DNA of 64,000 nucleotides from Patella vulgata (taxonomy: Eukaryota > Mollusca > Gastropoda > Patellidae), in assembly GCF_932274485.2 (NCBI RefSeq), contig NC_065881.2:75704702-75768701 (forward strand), written 5' to 3'. Every line of letters starts with the position of its first letter. The stretch's first letter is position 1. A program made the translations under genes and the position numbers. This document shows, in pieces, positions 40,747 to 52,000 of the stretch. The notes under the pieces are model-generated. The model did not search any database and was not told the DNA's origin. It was given only the letters and a program-made list of their open reading frames with translations.

Positions 40747-42512
40747 TCAGAAAACCATCTTGCGGGTCTTTAAGCGTTTGGACAAATCATCCCAGCCGTT
40801 ATTTAAAATATATTCCAAAAGACATCTTGGTAACTCCAATTTCTCCATTGGTGCTTCGAAATTAACACGAACTCCCAAAGTAGAACGTCTTTTTAATCTA
40901 CATCGCTCTTTAAGAGTCATGCTACTGAACAAACTTGGTAAACTGTTGAATTCTTCAATAAAGCGATCCATGCCTATAATTGAATGTACTGACCTATACG
41001 TACAACATAGAACAGCATCCAATCCATTGACAAAGTTTAACTTAAGGCTGAACAATGATACCAAGTATATTATGTATAGTTTTTGGAATTCTATATATTT
41101 ACCACCATTATAGTCTTCTGTTTTTTTAGGCAAGTAATATTTATTGAGAATAACAAAACACTTATCAGTTATAGGAAAATTGTTACGTAATAGAAAGATC
41201 GCCAACCCCAACACCTGTTTTTCAAGAGCTAATTCCAACATTGTATTCCCATTTATATCGCCTATTCCTAAATCTGTTCCGGAGTCAATAAACATTTGCA
41301 GATAACGTACACCAGCCTTTTCAAATCTTTGTTGGTAATTGAGGTTTGGCCCAAAAAAACAAGGGAATAGTTCCTCCCATGAGAAAATTGGTTTTTCATT
41401 TTCCCTCAACAATTTCACTTCACACCCATACTCAATTAAAACTAAACAGTGCTTATATTTGTTATTCTTGATAGTTTTCATAAAAGGTGTAAAATTATCG
41501 GCACCAGATCGTTTGTTAATATCGATACCCAATTCTGGTTTATTAATAGATAATTCACACACGAAATACAATATACATACGTCATCGCACGATTCCACTG
41601 CGTAATAAACTACGTCAGAAATATCACGATATTGAAATTGACTGTATATAGATAATATATATTCACAATAAACTGTTATACCAAGTTCACACAATTCATG
41701 AAATAATTTCATTAATCCATCGAGGTTATTGATTTTGAGTACTAGCCATTTGAAATCATCAAAGTTTTGAGTCTGATAGGTATGTTCACAAGCGTAAACA
41801 ACTGTTCGTATAAATCTGTTGTCTGTTATGTTGTCTGGTTGGTATAACCGTAGAAGTTTTTTAAACTCGATTTTAAACGCTGGAAATCCACCTTGCATTA
41901 AGCTACGGTGACAAGCGGCATTACAAAGACTTCTTGGAGATCTGAAATATATATCAAATGAAATCTCTCTGAATATGGTGCACACTGATATTGATAACTC
42001 TATTGATAAAATATTGATAAATAAAGTCATCTATTGCAGCTCATTCGAAAGCTTCCATCAGCAATAAAGAGAGAGAGAGAGAGAGAGAGGGTTAACGTCC
42101 ACTCGACTCAAACTAGTTCATTTCAGGACTAACACATGTTTTAATTTTATTTCAATAATTTGCATGCGCGTAAGGGACTTTAGCAATGGGAGGAAACCGG
42201 AGAACCCCGAGAAAACCCACGAGGTTGGACAGGCGACCCAATGATACAGCGCGCACACGCTAACCATTCAGCCATCCAACAACCCTATCTTTAGTTACAG
42301 ATCTATTCAATAAATAATTACATGTAGAATATTCAAATTTGAAAATGATCAATCGGATTAAAAACACAGATCCTATTTCCTTTCGTTTTTTATAGTTGAA
42401 AATTAGAAATCGGAAAGTAGATGAAAGGAGATCATCCTCACATTATAATGACTTACGTTTGCTCAGTCTGGTTTGGTTTCCGGCGAAAACGTCTTCGCAA
42501 TTTTCTAAACAT
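40747..42512 (-). CDS. Ankyrin/SOCS-box protein (ASB-like), cluster copy 2
   Basis: Exons on the minus strand are 42512-42457 (MFRKLRRRFRRKPNQTEQ) and 41941-40747, with GTAAGT and TTTCAG splice sites; the CDS is 1,251 nt (416 residues). The sequence is nearly identical to copy 1 over exons, intron ends and 5' flank. Ankyrin signatures: GIDINKRSGADNFTPFMKTI and GTDLGIGDINGNTMLELALE. SOCS box: BC-box TLKERCRLKR has Arg at its last, normally hydrophobic, position where copy 1 has Ile; then LELPRCLLEYI. That change may weaken elongin C binding. The intron is 515 bp and contains a family B SINE absent from copy 1. Confidence 0.9.
42071..42283 (-). mobile_element. SINE family B inside the intron of ASB-like copy 2
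   Basis: GA tail, GTTAACGTCCACTCGACTC, TTTATTTCAATAATTTGC, the core (AGGAAACCGGAGAACCCCGA) and the head (GCTAACCATTCAGCCATCC) on the minus strand. The segment between the core and the head is deleted. Confidence 0.88.
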
Positions 42513-42777
42513 TTAGGCAATTTAAATATTATCTGTAAAACAAGATGAAAGGTAAAATAAGTTAATAATTGTCAAATTTGTAAATATAAGAGAATAATAA
42601 AAAAAAAAACAGCGTGTTCGCAACTTGATAATTCGTATGCACTAGCACGCATTGTGAGTGAGTTCATGACTTTTGAAAATATCGTCCCAAATAAGAGGAA
42701 AGTAATAAAGCCAGTATATTGCCTGCCAAATAGGCCAGTAATATGAATACTTTTATTCAAAACTGCGTACGGGGAGT

Positions 42778-43058
42778 GGATGGCCGAATTGTTAGCGTGT
42801 GCGCGCTGCATCATAAGGCCTGTCATTGATTCCAGCTGGCGTGGTTTCGATTCCCCGGTTGTACGTGACGGTTGTACGTGACAAGGAGTAGGGTCGCCTG
42901 TCCAATCTCGTGGGTTTTCTCTTGGTCCGCCTGTTTCCCTCACTGCTAAAGACCCATAAGCGCAAGCGAATTATTGAAATAAAATTGGACCATATGTTAA
43001 TCCCGAAATGACCTAGTTTCTCTCTCTCTCCCCCTCTCTCTCTCTCGCTCTCTCTCTG
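42778..43058 (+). mobile_element. SINE family B, near full length
   Basis: Head GGATGGCCGAATTGTTAGCG and box B GGTTTCGATTCCCC, with a 14-bp tandem duplication of GGTTGTACGTGAC, the core, GCGCAAGCGAATTATTGAAA, then ACCTAGTTTC and a TC tail. It lies upstream of ASB-like copy 2. Confidence 0.92.
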
Positions 43059-43433
43059 AAAGTGCGTACATTTCAAGGCGAAAAGGGAATCGTAGCCCGG
43101 TTCCAGAAAATAAACCATGTTTTAAATTGTTCTGAGTTTTGTGTGGGTAGCAATTAAATCTATTTAACTGTAACCATAAAGAATCAATTTACGACACGAA
43201 CTAGATTGCTTTCCATCAGTCAAGTTGTAAAGATCGCAAATAATCAAATAATCAAAGCTGGGATACAGTCTATTCTCATGTGAGAATAATCGCGATGTAA
43301 TCAAGACTCGAACGTGTTTCTTTCACCTGTGATGATTGTTGGATATTTGCAGATCTATCCCAATCGACGAGACTATGGTTCGATAAAAAAAAAGCCTTTT
43401 AAATAACAGTAAAATAGGATAACTTGTAATTGT

Positions 43434-43479
43434 CCCCCGCCTTTCGAAGAAAGCAGGGGACTATTAAAATGGGTTCGTC

Positions 43480-43511
<32 letters not shown>

Positions 43512-44396
43512 ACACTTTTTGGGACACAATAACTCTCTTCCTAATTGAGCTAGAATGTTCAAACTTGGTGTATGTGTTTATTAGGTCAATGCCTTGATGG
43601 AGTTCGAAGATGAGCATTTTCCGCTTAGGGTAAGCAGAGATAAGCAATTTGATTGGTTGATGCTTTGGGACACGATAACTTTCTTCCTAATTGGGCTAGA
43701 ATGTTCAAACTTGGTGTATGTGTTGATTAGGTCAATGCCTTGATGGAGTTCGAAGATGAGCATTTTCCGCTTAGGGTAAGCAGAGATAAGCAATTTGATT
43801 GGTTGATGCTTTGGGACACGATAACTTTTAATTGAGCTAGAATGTTCAAACTTGGTGTATGTGTTTATTAGGTCAATGCCTTGATGGAGTTCGAAGATGA
43901 GCATTTTCCGCTTAGGGTAAGCAGAGATAAGCAATTTGATTGGTTGATACTTTGGGGCACGATAACTCTCTTCCTAATTGAGCTAGAATGTTCAAACTTG
44001 GTGTATGTGTTGATTAGGTCAATGCCTTGATGGAGTTCGAAGATGAGCATTTTCCGCTTAGGGTAAGCAGAGATAAGCAATTTGATTGGTTGATGCTTTG
44101 GGACACGATAACTTTAGTTCTAATTAAGTGAGATTGATGAAACTTGGTGTATAGTTTCATTACAGTAATACCTTGACTAAGTTTGATAATGAGCATTTTC
44201 TGCTCAGGGTAAGCAGAGCGATACGCAATTTGATTGGTCGAGACTTTGGAAAACAATAACTCTCCTACTTTGATTGTTAGACTATAAGTAAAGATATACT
44301 GTTTGATTGTTCAATACTTTGTAAAAGATAATTTGTGATAAATTTATATGTGTCCTCTAATTATTTTCCTATTTCGGCGGGGGACATCAGCCTCAC
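43434..44396 (+). mobile_element. GTCCCCCGCC-hairpin element with about 146-bp tandem repeats
   Basis: The left end is a hairpin (GTCCCCCGCCTTTCGAAG then AAAGCAGGGGAC) followed by a (GTCT)n run; the right end reads TTCGGCGGGGGACAT. Between them are about five units of 143-148 bp starting near 43519, 43667, 43812, 43955 and 44100 (word GGGACACGATAACT). The matching flank of ASB-like copy 1 (33440-33460) lacks the element, so it inserted after that duplication. A CTTGT word on both sides may be the target duplication. No transposase; superfamily not recognised. Confidence 0.85.
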
Positions 44397-44514
44397 TGTT
44401 GGCTTGTTAGCTTATAGTCACCTGTATTCTTGACACACCTGTATGGCTTGAATTCCGCTATAACCTGGAGTATAAAAATTAATATAGTACATGTACAATC
44501 CATAGCATAAAACG

Positions 44515-44720
44515 TCATGACTATGGACGATTATTGGGATATAAATAGAACGTGACGTGAATGTATTTCATTGATCTAAATAGGGCGGGGAATTCACCGA
44601 AAAATTGATACCTATAAACGTCATGCGGATGGCAGATTATTGGGATATAAATAGAATGTGACGTGGATGTATTTCATTGATCCAAATAGGGTGGGGAATT
44701 CACCGAATAATTTGATAGTA
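44515..44720 (+). repeat. 106-bp tandem pair in the flank of ASB-like copy 2
   Basis: GGGATATAAATAGAA and GGGGAATTCACCGAA recur 106 bp apart. Copy 1 has a single unit at 33590-33690, so this duplicated after the segmental duplication or was lost from copy 1. Confidence 0.85.
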
Positions 44721-44929
44721 TCTGAAAAGTATTAATGACACACTTTCTACAGAGATACAGAGATTTCATTTGCTCTTTTGAATTGATATTTATCAAATAT
44801 AAACTTATTTATTTAAAGTAATTACCATCATTTTATAGGTCTTTTAGCTTGGATCAGTTTTGTGATAGAAAATGTCTTTTAGTTGATTCGTATAGGCATG
44901 TATAAAATCAGCCCCTTTTGGTAACCTGG

Positions 44930-45200
44930 GATCCACGGTGGCTAGGTGGGTAAGGCGTTGGCTCGCTAACCTGGATGTCAGGTGGACCAAGAAAGTTCAT
45001 CCAGATTTTCCTGCATGGTTTAACCTTATCAGTGGTACAGAACAGAGGGCCTGGCACGGGACAACGTATAGTCGTCCAGATGGGACGAAAAACAAGGTCC
45101 CGTTACACACTGGCGTACACGTAAAAAAATCCCTTGGCTGTTGGAATACGATATAAGAGTAGGCCGTAGTGCTGCTGTCCGGGCAAAATCCCCCTCATAA
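44930..45200 (+). mobile_element. SINE family A, lacking its 3' end
   Basis: Head CCACGGTGGCTAGGTGGG, GAAAGTTCATCCAGATTTTC, GACGAAAAACAAGGTCCCG and GTAGGCCGTAGTGCTGCTGT are present. It stops at CCCCCTCATAACCC before the terminal GACGTTAAAC. Confidence 0.88.
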
Positions 45201-45940
45201 CCCAGATATTATTTATCTTTCCAAATCCTTACACTTCAGAGATTTTGTGGTACCCCCCCCCCCCCCCTCCCAGGCATTATAAAAATTGCAGCTACTTATT
45301 GTCAATTTACTCCTGGATTTTATCTTGCATGGCAACCGTTTGTTCAAATATAAACCGACATTATCAAATTGATGTACATGTAAATGTTTTGTATATATAA
45401 CAATAATAATCAGCTTTTCTTTATTATACTGGAATTTGTATATTATGACATTACATTTGAAAATAAAACTTAATTTCCGTTAAAAACAAAGAATTTCATG
45501 ACTCCTCTCACATTGGATGCTGAGATCTTGGTAGACAAACAAACTACGTGTGGTCCGATAGTTACAGTTTGATTCCAGGTGAAATTATGATTATAGCTCT
45601 TCCCCCATACGAGATATTTATGGTCAAAGATTTGGTCTATGTACTTTTAAATGTTACATTTAATTGTTATCAAAATCTGAAAATTTATATATATATTGAA
45701 CTCGTTGTTGTCAAATGGGGGTCGTACCGGCACTAGATTCTCGTCTAAAATATCCCTGGGTTCGACTGGTAAACTGAAAATAATCTCGGGATATTTAATA
45801 AACCAGTGCTGTCTGGTCTTTCTCATGGTACGAGGTGCAAATGCGTGCAAATAACAGTCGGAATTAGAAAAATACTTGGTGGAAACAACGATATCCAGAG
45901 ATATGTCCAGACATACATGATCTTACAAAAAGAGTAACAT
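45201..45940. other. No gene seen; C tract and AT-rich sequence
   Basis: A run of about 15 C at 45255-45270, otherwise AT-rich sequence without convincing frames. Confidence 0.5.
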
Positions 45941-45955
45941 ATGATTATTTTGAGA

Positions 45956-46235
45956 GGGGGGTTGGATGGCTGAATGGTTAGCGTGTGCACGCTGTATCAT
46001 AAAGTCCGTCATTGAGTCAACTGGTGTGGTTTCGAATCCCCGGTTGTACGTGACAAGGAGTAGGGTCGCCTGTCCAACCTCGTGGGTTTTCTCCGGATCC
46101 TCCGGTTTCCTCCCACTGCTAAAGACCCCTACGCGCAAGCGAATTATTGAAATAAAATTAAACCATATGTTAGTCCCGAAATGACCTAGTTTGTGTCGAG
46201 TGGACGTTAAACTCCATTTCTCTCTCTCTCTCTCT
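45956..46235 (+). mobile_element. SINE family B, full-length reference copy, 12-bp target duplication
   Basis: Complete copy: head GGTTGGATGGCTGAATGGTT, box B GGTTTCGAATCCCC, GACAAGGAGTAGGGTCGCC, core GTGGGTTTTCTCCGGATCCT and CGGTTTCCTCCCAC, 3' end GTGGACGTTAAACTCCATTT and a TC tail. ATTATTTTGAGA at 45944-45955 recurs at 46236-46247. Confidence 0.96.
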
Positions 46236-46357
46236 ATTATTTTGAGACCGTGGGTTAGTCTCGAAGTTCGGTACTGACGAGACGTTAAACTCCGCTCCTT
46301 TGCTTTATTTTTTAAATTCGGGTCATTTATTCACAATCATCCCTATATATAAAGCAT

Positions 46358-46691
46358 AGCCCAGCTTAGGCATGGGCCAAATGGGCCCGGGACCAGGGCG
46401 CCGCGGTTCACGGTAAAACGAGAAAAAAAACTATTAAATTCCAGATGAATGTCCCACTCGTCGGTCTAGAGTCGCGATTGGTGGAGACTGGGTGAGTCCG
46501 CTATCCCTCAAGCTTGTCTGTGATTGGCCGAAACCCGTGACGTAGGCGATCGCGATCGCTCATATAGTGTTGCAAACCATTTGGTTGTATGTTACGCATG
46601 CGTGACATTCAAAAGGTCATGCGTGCCATTCCAAAGGATATAAAATAATCTTTTTCTAGCGGTAGGGGCCCCGCTCCGTTGAAGCTGGGCT
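46358..46691. mobile_element. Candidate TIR element, about 330 bp
   Basis: Left end AGCCCAGCTT, right end AAGCTGGGCT. The interior is locally GC-rich (GGGCCCGGGACCAGGGCGCC near the left end, GGGGCCCCGC near the right) and unlike its surroundings. No target duplication found. Confidence 0.45.
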
Positions 46692-47030
46692 TTGACCTAA
46701 AGAAGATCTAATAATCAAACCACATCTATCTTAAACCCTCAGATGGGTGCAGCTGACTTCAATTGAATGCAACTGAAAAAGGTCGACCCAAGCATCTTAC
46801 AACTCAAAGCAACTAGTTGTCCAAGTCAGTTGCCCATGTTTAACTGAATGCAGATGCCCAACCGCGAAAAGTACTATACTCCGATTGGCTAGAAACGTTA
46901 GCCAATCAGCTACCGATAGGTGTTATTGTCACAACATTACCTAACAGCATCTAGTAATGGGTCGACCATCTGGGTATGAGCTATACTGAATAAGACATTA
47001 TGACGTCATGTTAAACATACTCCATATTAA

Positions 47031-47467
47031 ACATACATTATGCAAGAGCTAACTCTGTCTATTACTGGTCTTTCTTCGGGCCTGAAATGTTCTCTAAAAT
47101 AATTAATTAGACATTAATTAACTTATCCAGACCATAATCAACTCTCGATGTCATGGCTAGCCTGCGATGTTTATTGGATTAGGTTCCGATTTGCTGTTCG
47201 ACTTCCATTCATGATGATGCCACGGTGGCTAAGGGGGGAAGAGGCTGGCTCGCTAGCCGTGAGGTCGCGTGTTCGATCCCTGCATTGGCCGAGAAAGTTC
47301 ATTATAGTAATGATGATCGAGGCTAGGCCGAAAATTCAATCGCTACAATCTCGGTTCATAGTGGACCAATTTGGCTGAAATTTTCAGTAAATTCCCTTTA
47401 CATTAAATATGTTTGTAACTATTATAGTCAGAACTGTCAGCTCTTTATCTAATCTCCCATAATGCAT
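47031..47467 (+). mobile_element. MITE family M, most complete copy, with a SINE piece inside
   Basis: ACATACATTATGCAAGAGCT at the left and CTCCCATAATGCAT at the right give inverted termini around CATTATG. The interior matches 24961-25358 and 37316-37622. A family A head fragment interrupts it at 47220-47302. Confidence 0.8.
47220..47302 (+). mobile_element. SINE family A, head-only fragment
   Basis: CCACGGTGGCTAAGGGGGGA, GGCTGGCTCGCTAGCC, TGTTCGATCCCTGCATTGGC and GAGAAAGTTCAT, then it stops. Retention of only the 5' part is unusual for a retroposon. Confidence 0.85.
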
Positions 47468-47980
47468 CTTCAAAGGAGTTATGAGACTCGAAAGGTACAT
47501 TTGGCGGCCATTTTGAATTTATGTAAATTAGACCCTTTCTAACAAGATATTCCCATAACTTGTAGGGGTCATGTTTCTATCTGTAATAAATTTATACGGC
47601 GAAAACTGAATATTAAGGGATTTATGAGACTCCAAAGCAATCTGAACGACAGACTCACCCTACCTGCAGAGAAGTGACTCTGGCACAGTGAATAGCCATG
47701 ATATCCATATGACGTTATCTAAACGTCACAGGTCATGAGGTCACATCAACAAACAAGTTAACACCATCATTATGATCATTATCAACATTACAAGACATAA
47801 TGTTACATTGTAAACAATAGCCTTCTTCCAGCCTTTAGGACTGTATAATCCGTACAGAACGTCTTATCGCTTCTTCAAATGATTTTTCACAAAAATAACA
47901 TCATCTACAACTCTAGATTTGACGTCGGCATATTGGCACTATTTTGTGCTTCGGTCGTGTCTATTTTAGATATACACAAT
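47468..47980. other. No gene seen; one half of a dispersed motif
   Basis: GGCGGCCATTTTGAATTTAT at about 47505 resembles GGTGGCCATTTTGAATTTAT at 48200 within the duplicated unit. Otherwise nothing recognised. Confidence 0.45.
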
Positions 47981-48377
47981 CAATTCTGTTAATGTTTTTA
48001 GCGTGGGGATTGACTAAAAGTTTATTTATTTCAGTTCTAAACAAGAATTTAAAACTTTAACGCAATTTTAAAAAAATAGCCAAATTCTGGCTGGGATTAC
48101 TGAGCAAAATGGCCATTCACTGTATACGTGCGAAAAAAAAAAGCCAGCTACCATTTAATTTCCGTACGTTAGTTACGTACGACTCCAAACGATACATTTG
48201 GTGGCCATTTTGAATTTATTCAAATTAGGCCCTTTCCCGGACCGAAAATCAGAGAACTTTGGATATGTTGTAGGGGATGATCCCACAAACATAACTGAAC
48301 CAAGAAATCTTGCCCTAAATTTAACGTAGATTAACCGGACTATCCCGTTTTCAGTACTCTAGGATGGAGTCGGGGGC

Positions 48378-48564
48378 GCATGACCGAAGTCCCGTATAAA
48401 CGCTGACTTACACGGAAAAGGAACCATGGCAGTTGGAATTCACAAAAAGAGTGGCACCGCTCCCCGTGCAACATTTTCCTCACAGCATACTGATTGGGGT
48501 ATGCCCGTCTTCATTAACCAAGTCGGTGCATAAAAGTAATACGTTAAACCCCATTTCATTTCGT
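48378..48564 (+). mobile_element. SINE family A, 3' half (unit 1)
   Basis: ATGACCGAAGTCCCGTATAA, GGCAGTTGGAATTCACAAAA and TACGTTAAACCCCATTTCAT. The same fragment is at 54178-54364 in unit 2. It lies about 450 bp upstream of the receptor gene. Confidence 0.85.
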
Positions 48565-49017
48565 TTTAGATCATTCAAAGAATTATTAGAATATGTCCAA
48601 AATTCCAAAATTCAGAATCTATCATGCTCTTACTAGAATTAGTGTAATGAACTAGTGTAAGAAAGCGTTCGAGGTGAATTCGAAGTGACACGAGGGAAAC
48701 TTCGACATCTCTATGGTTAATGATTATCTCCCTTTCCTACTGAACAATATTAATCCGACTGAAATATTATCTATTTCTTTAAGATAAAACCGTATATATT
48801 AATCAGCAAGTAAATTTGTCTAAAACAGCGATATTGTAAATAGTATACTTTGTCAATAAGGCTTACTAGCAGAATAAATAATTTGTCACCTTTATAGACA
48901 AATACTGACATATTTCAGTTGTATATAGGTACTACACAAAACATCCAGAAAACGTTTTAATAAAAATATTATAAAAATGTTTGTAATTGGACTAATTTGA
49001 AATATAGTATCGAGACA

Positions 49018-52000
49018 ATGGTCAAGGTAAGTAATTTTAAATATCAATATCATTTAACTATTGACATTTTCAAAATTGAGTTAAAAATAATTTTTAATTT
49101 TTCTGAATGAATTTATGTTCTGTTGACAAAAAGGGTAACCAAGTAATAAAAGGTGTACTTTTTCGTTCATTTAATGCAAAATAAGATGTAAACATAATCT
49201 AGAGATGAGGAGTGTATGGGGCGAATGGAAGATAGTAGACAGGGAGAGACCGGGTATTTAGGCTTTCTGGTGTTTTAATCTTAGCTGTTTATGAAAGTGT
49301 AGTGTTGTGTGTTCATCAATCACATTTTGTTTTTTTTTAATCTTACAGAAAAAAATATTGCTGCCTGCATTGATCGCTGTGTTTATATATACAGGCGTTT
49401 ACTCGGGTAGGTGAATAGTGCAGACACGTCATATATATTCAAGTCAAACATATTTTAGGTCACACAAATTGTACAACAATGAGCTGATGAGCATTCTAGA
49501 ATGAGCGTGGTTACTGTGTAACTTGCGAGGATGGAACGCACTGATATTGAAATGGCCAGATTCTGCTTGACAATTTGTAATAATTATCTTATTGTTAGCT
49601 TATTATGTGTTTGAGTCAGTAACTTTATTTTTTTTCATTCATTATAAAAGTCATACTTTCAGATAAAAGTAAGTTTAGTTAGTCGTACAATAATTGATCC
49701 AACTATGATAAAAGGGCCAATTTGAAATTTTAACATTTGGTCATGTATATATTTTAATTCTATTTTAAATAGCAGGAAGACTATATGATACTTGTTCATC
49801 ACAGTTGGACTGTCCTGACCATAGTACTTGTAGACCTAACGGATGTCATGGATACAACTGTCTTTGTCCAAACAATATGACAACTGATTATTTGATGAAA
49901 ACTTGCCTAACAGGTATATATGTACAGTTCCAATTCCGGCGTGGGCCGTAAAATACCATCGAGAATCTTTAAGCTTGGCCTTCATTTGTCGGAGAAGATT
50001 TGGCAGAAATGTCGCTGTCCGGGAAAAATTCTCCTGCCTAGCAACACACACGTAACAAAGGATATCAAAATCACACATTAAACACATTCCATTATAATTG
50101 GTAATGTGATCTGCGCACTATATTTAAGTCAGAGACTACCGTCAATATAATATCAATAGAGCAAATCATCAAGTAAAAATAAATATTCATAATTCCATCT
50201 AATCTGGAAACTCATATAGGCAGTTATTGAAATATGTTAACACGATTCCAACTTAATTTAGGTCAAAATTTGTTTCATATTATTTTACAGCATCGTCTAT
50301 TGGAAGCTACTGTGACAACACAACCAAGTGTCTTTCCCGAATGGCTGAGTGTTCGGGGAATGTGTGCGTATGCAATCATTTCTTCCGTACCTCAGATGTT
50401 GGTTCATGCACCTTCCAAGACCTTCGAGACCTTGGTGAGAACTGTACGACTTCCAGACAGTGTTCCCATGCCACAGCAGTGTGTAATGGTGGTGTTTGTG
50501 AATGTGCTTCAGGATATAGGTTGAAGACAGCTGATGAATATTGGGTTGATCCTTTAGATACAGAGCAGTGTGTATTGACAAATTATTCCTTGGGTATGAT
50601 ATCTCATTTATATAAATGCATTTTAATCAATATAAAATTTGTAATTCTTTCAATTATTATAGCCCATTATTATCATTGATATTTCAAAAATGTTGAGACA
50701 CAACCACCATTGTTGATGTTCCATAGTAAATTCAAATACTGCGGATGATTTTAATACAGATACAGATTACAATAGAATAAACAGTTCGGCAAATTGTGTC
50801 ATCTTCCATTAATACTTTATTAACGTTACATCCTTGTTGTTCTTTATAGAGTTTTGTGGATTTGAAAGACTGTCAAATCCAGTTGTAATATCAGCATCAT
50901 CAGTATATCTTCAAGATTCAATTTCGGGTGACCTGATCACTGAATCAACAGAATCAGTTGCATCGGTTGCTGAGATCACCAGTGGGTCGTTTGGACTTAT
51001 TCAATCCTCGTCTGATTTAGACTATAGCGTCATAGAAACTACCAACCATCTGTACCCTTCACGGACACAGATTAATCCTAATCTAGATTATACGGAGATT
51101 GTTGACAGTTTAATGGGTAGTGTGAGCTTTAGTGAAGGAACGTCCAGGATAGCACATCCAGATAAATCGGAGATGGTTTCGGGTACTATTAACCAGATAA
51201 AAGGTAATCTAATAACATTCATGTTCCAAAACATAGCCAATAATACGGATTAATTATTGGTTAGTTATACTTTAGTAAACAATTGGCACGGGACAATAAA
51301 GCATTGGATTCATATCATGGCAAAGTTCAAGGGAAAAAAATTTGATTTGACTCTTTATCGAACCTTTAGCAGTGTTGTCACGGTGCAAATAGATATTCAA
51401 AACAGTACCTCTGCCCTGTAAGATGCAATCCCGGTTTTATTGAATAAAATTTAGATTCTTCTCCTGTTATCACCAAACACAGAAGTCTAGCGTCAAAAAG
51501 ATTGTCCAAAAGTAGAATCGTATAAAATTAACAATGAAATAAAACTTTTTTGTTTAAAATATAAATTACAGCTGAACCAGAAACTCAATATACGTACTTA
51601 CCATATTCAAATGTACCAACAAAGTCAGGGGAAATGCTAGCAAGTCGTGTGCAGCCATTAGAAGATGAAAGCGTCAAAACAGTAGTCCCAACAGTTATTA
51701 CAGCTGAAGGTATAAAATTAATGTTGGTTTAAATAGCAGTATCTTCAAGAGAAGATGCTTTATTTATAATTTGTCATTCTGAACAATTATAAATACGTGA
51801 ATGGGTTGTAGTAACAAACAAAAATGTTAATATAAAAGTGTTTACGTAATTATGAATATTACATATTTGACGACTTAAAATAGGACTGTCTATTTGTTAT
51901 TGAACCTTATATGTGAATATGATCTTAAAGTACAGTCAGGAGATAATTTATGACCATCCTAAACTATCACTCCGTCTAACTATAATATATAACTCTGGTC

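Noticed and set aside
43519-44256. Repeated open frames (LISAYPKRKMLIFELHQG-like) on the minus strand
   Set aside because: They follow the roughly 146-bp tandem units of a non-coding element and change frame between units; the repetition is in the DNA, not in a protein.
50297-50581. 94-residue frame antisense to receptor exon 4 (and its twin at 56089-56373)
   Set aside because: It is an exact shadow of a well-supported cysteine-rich exon.
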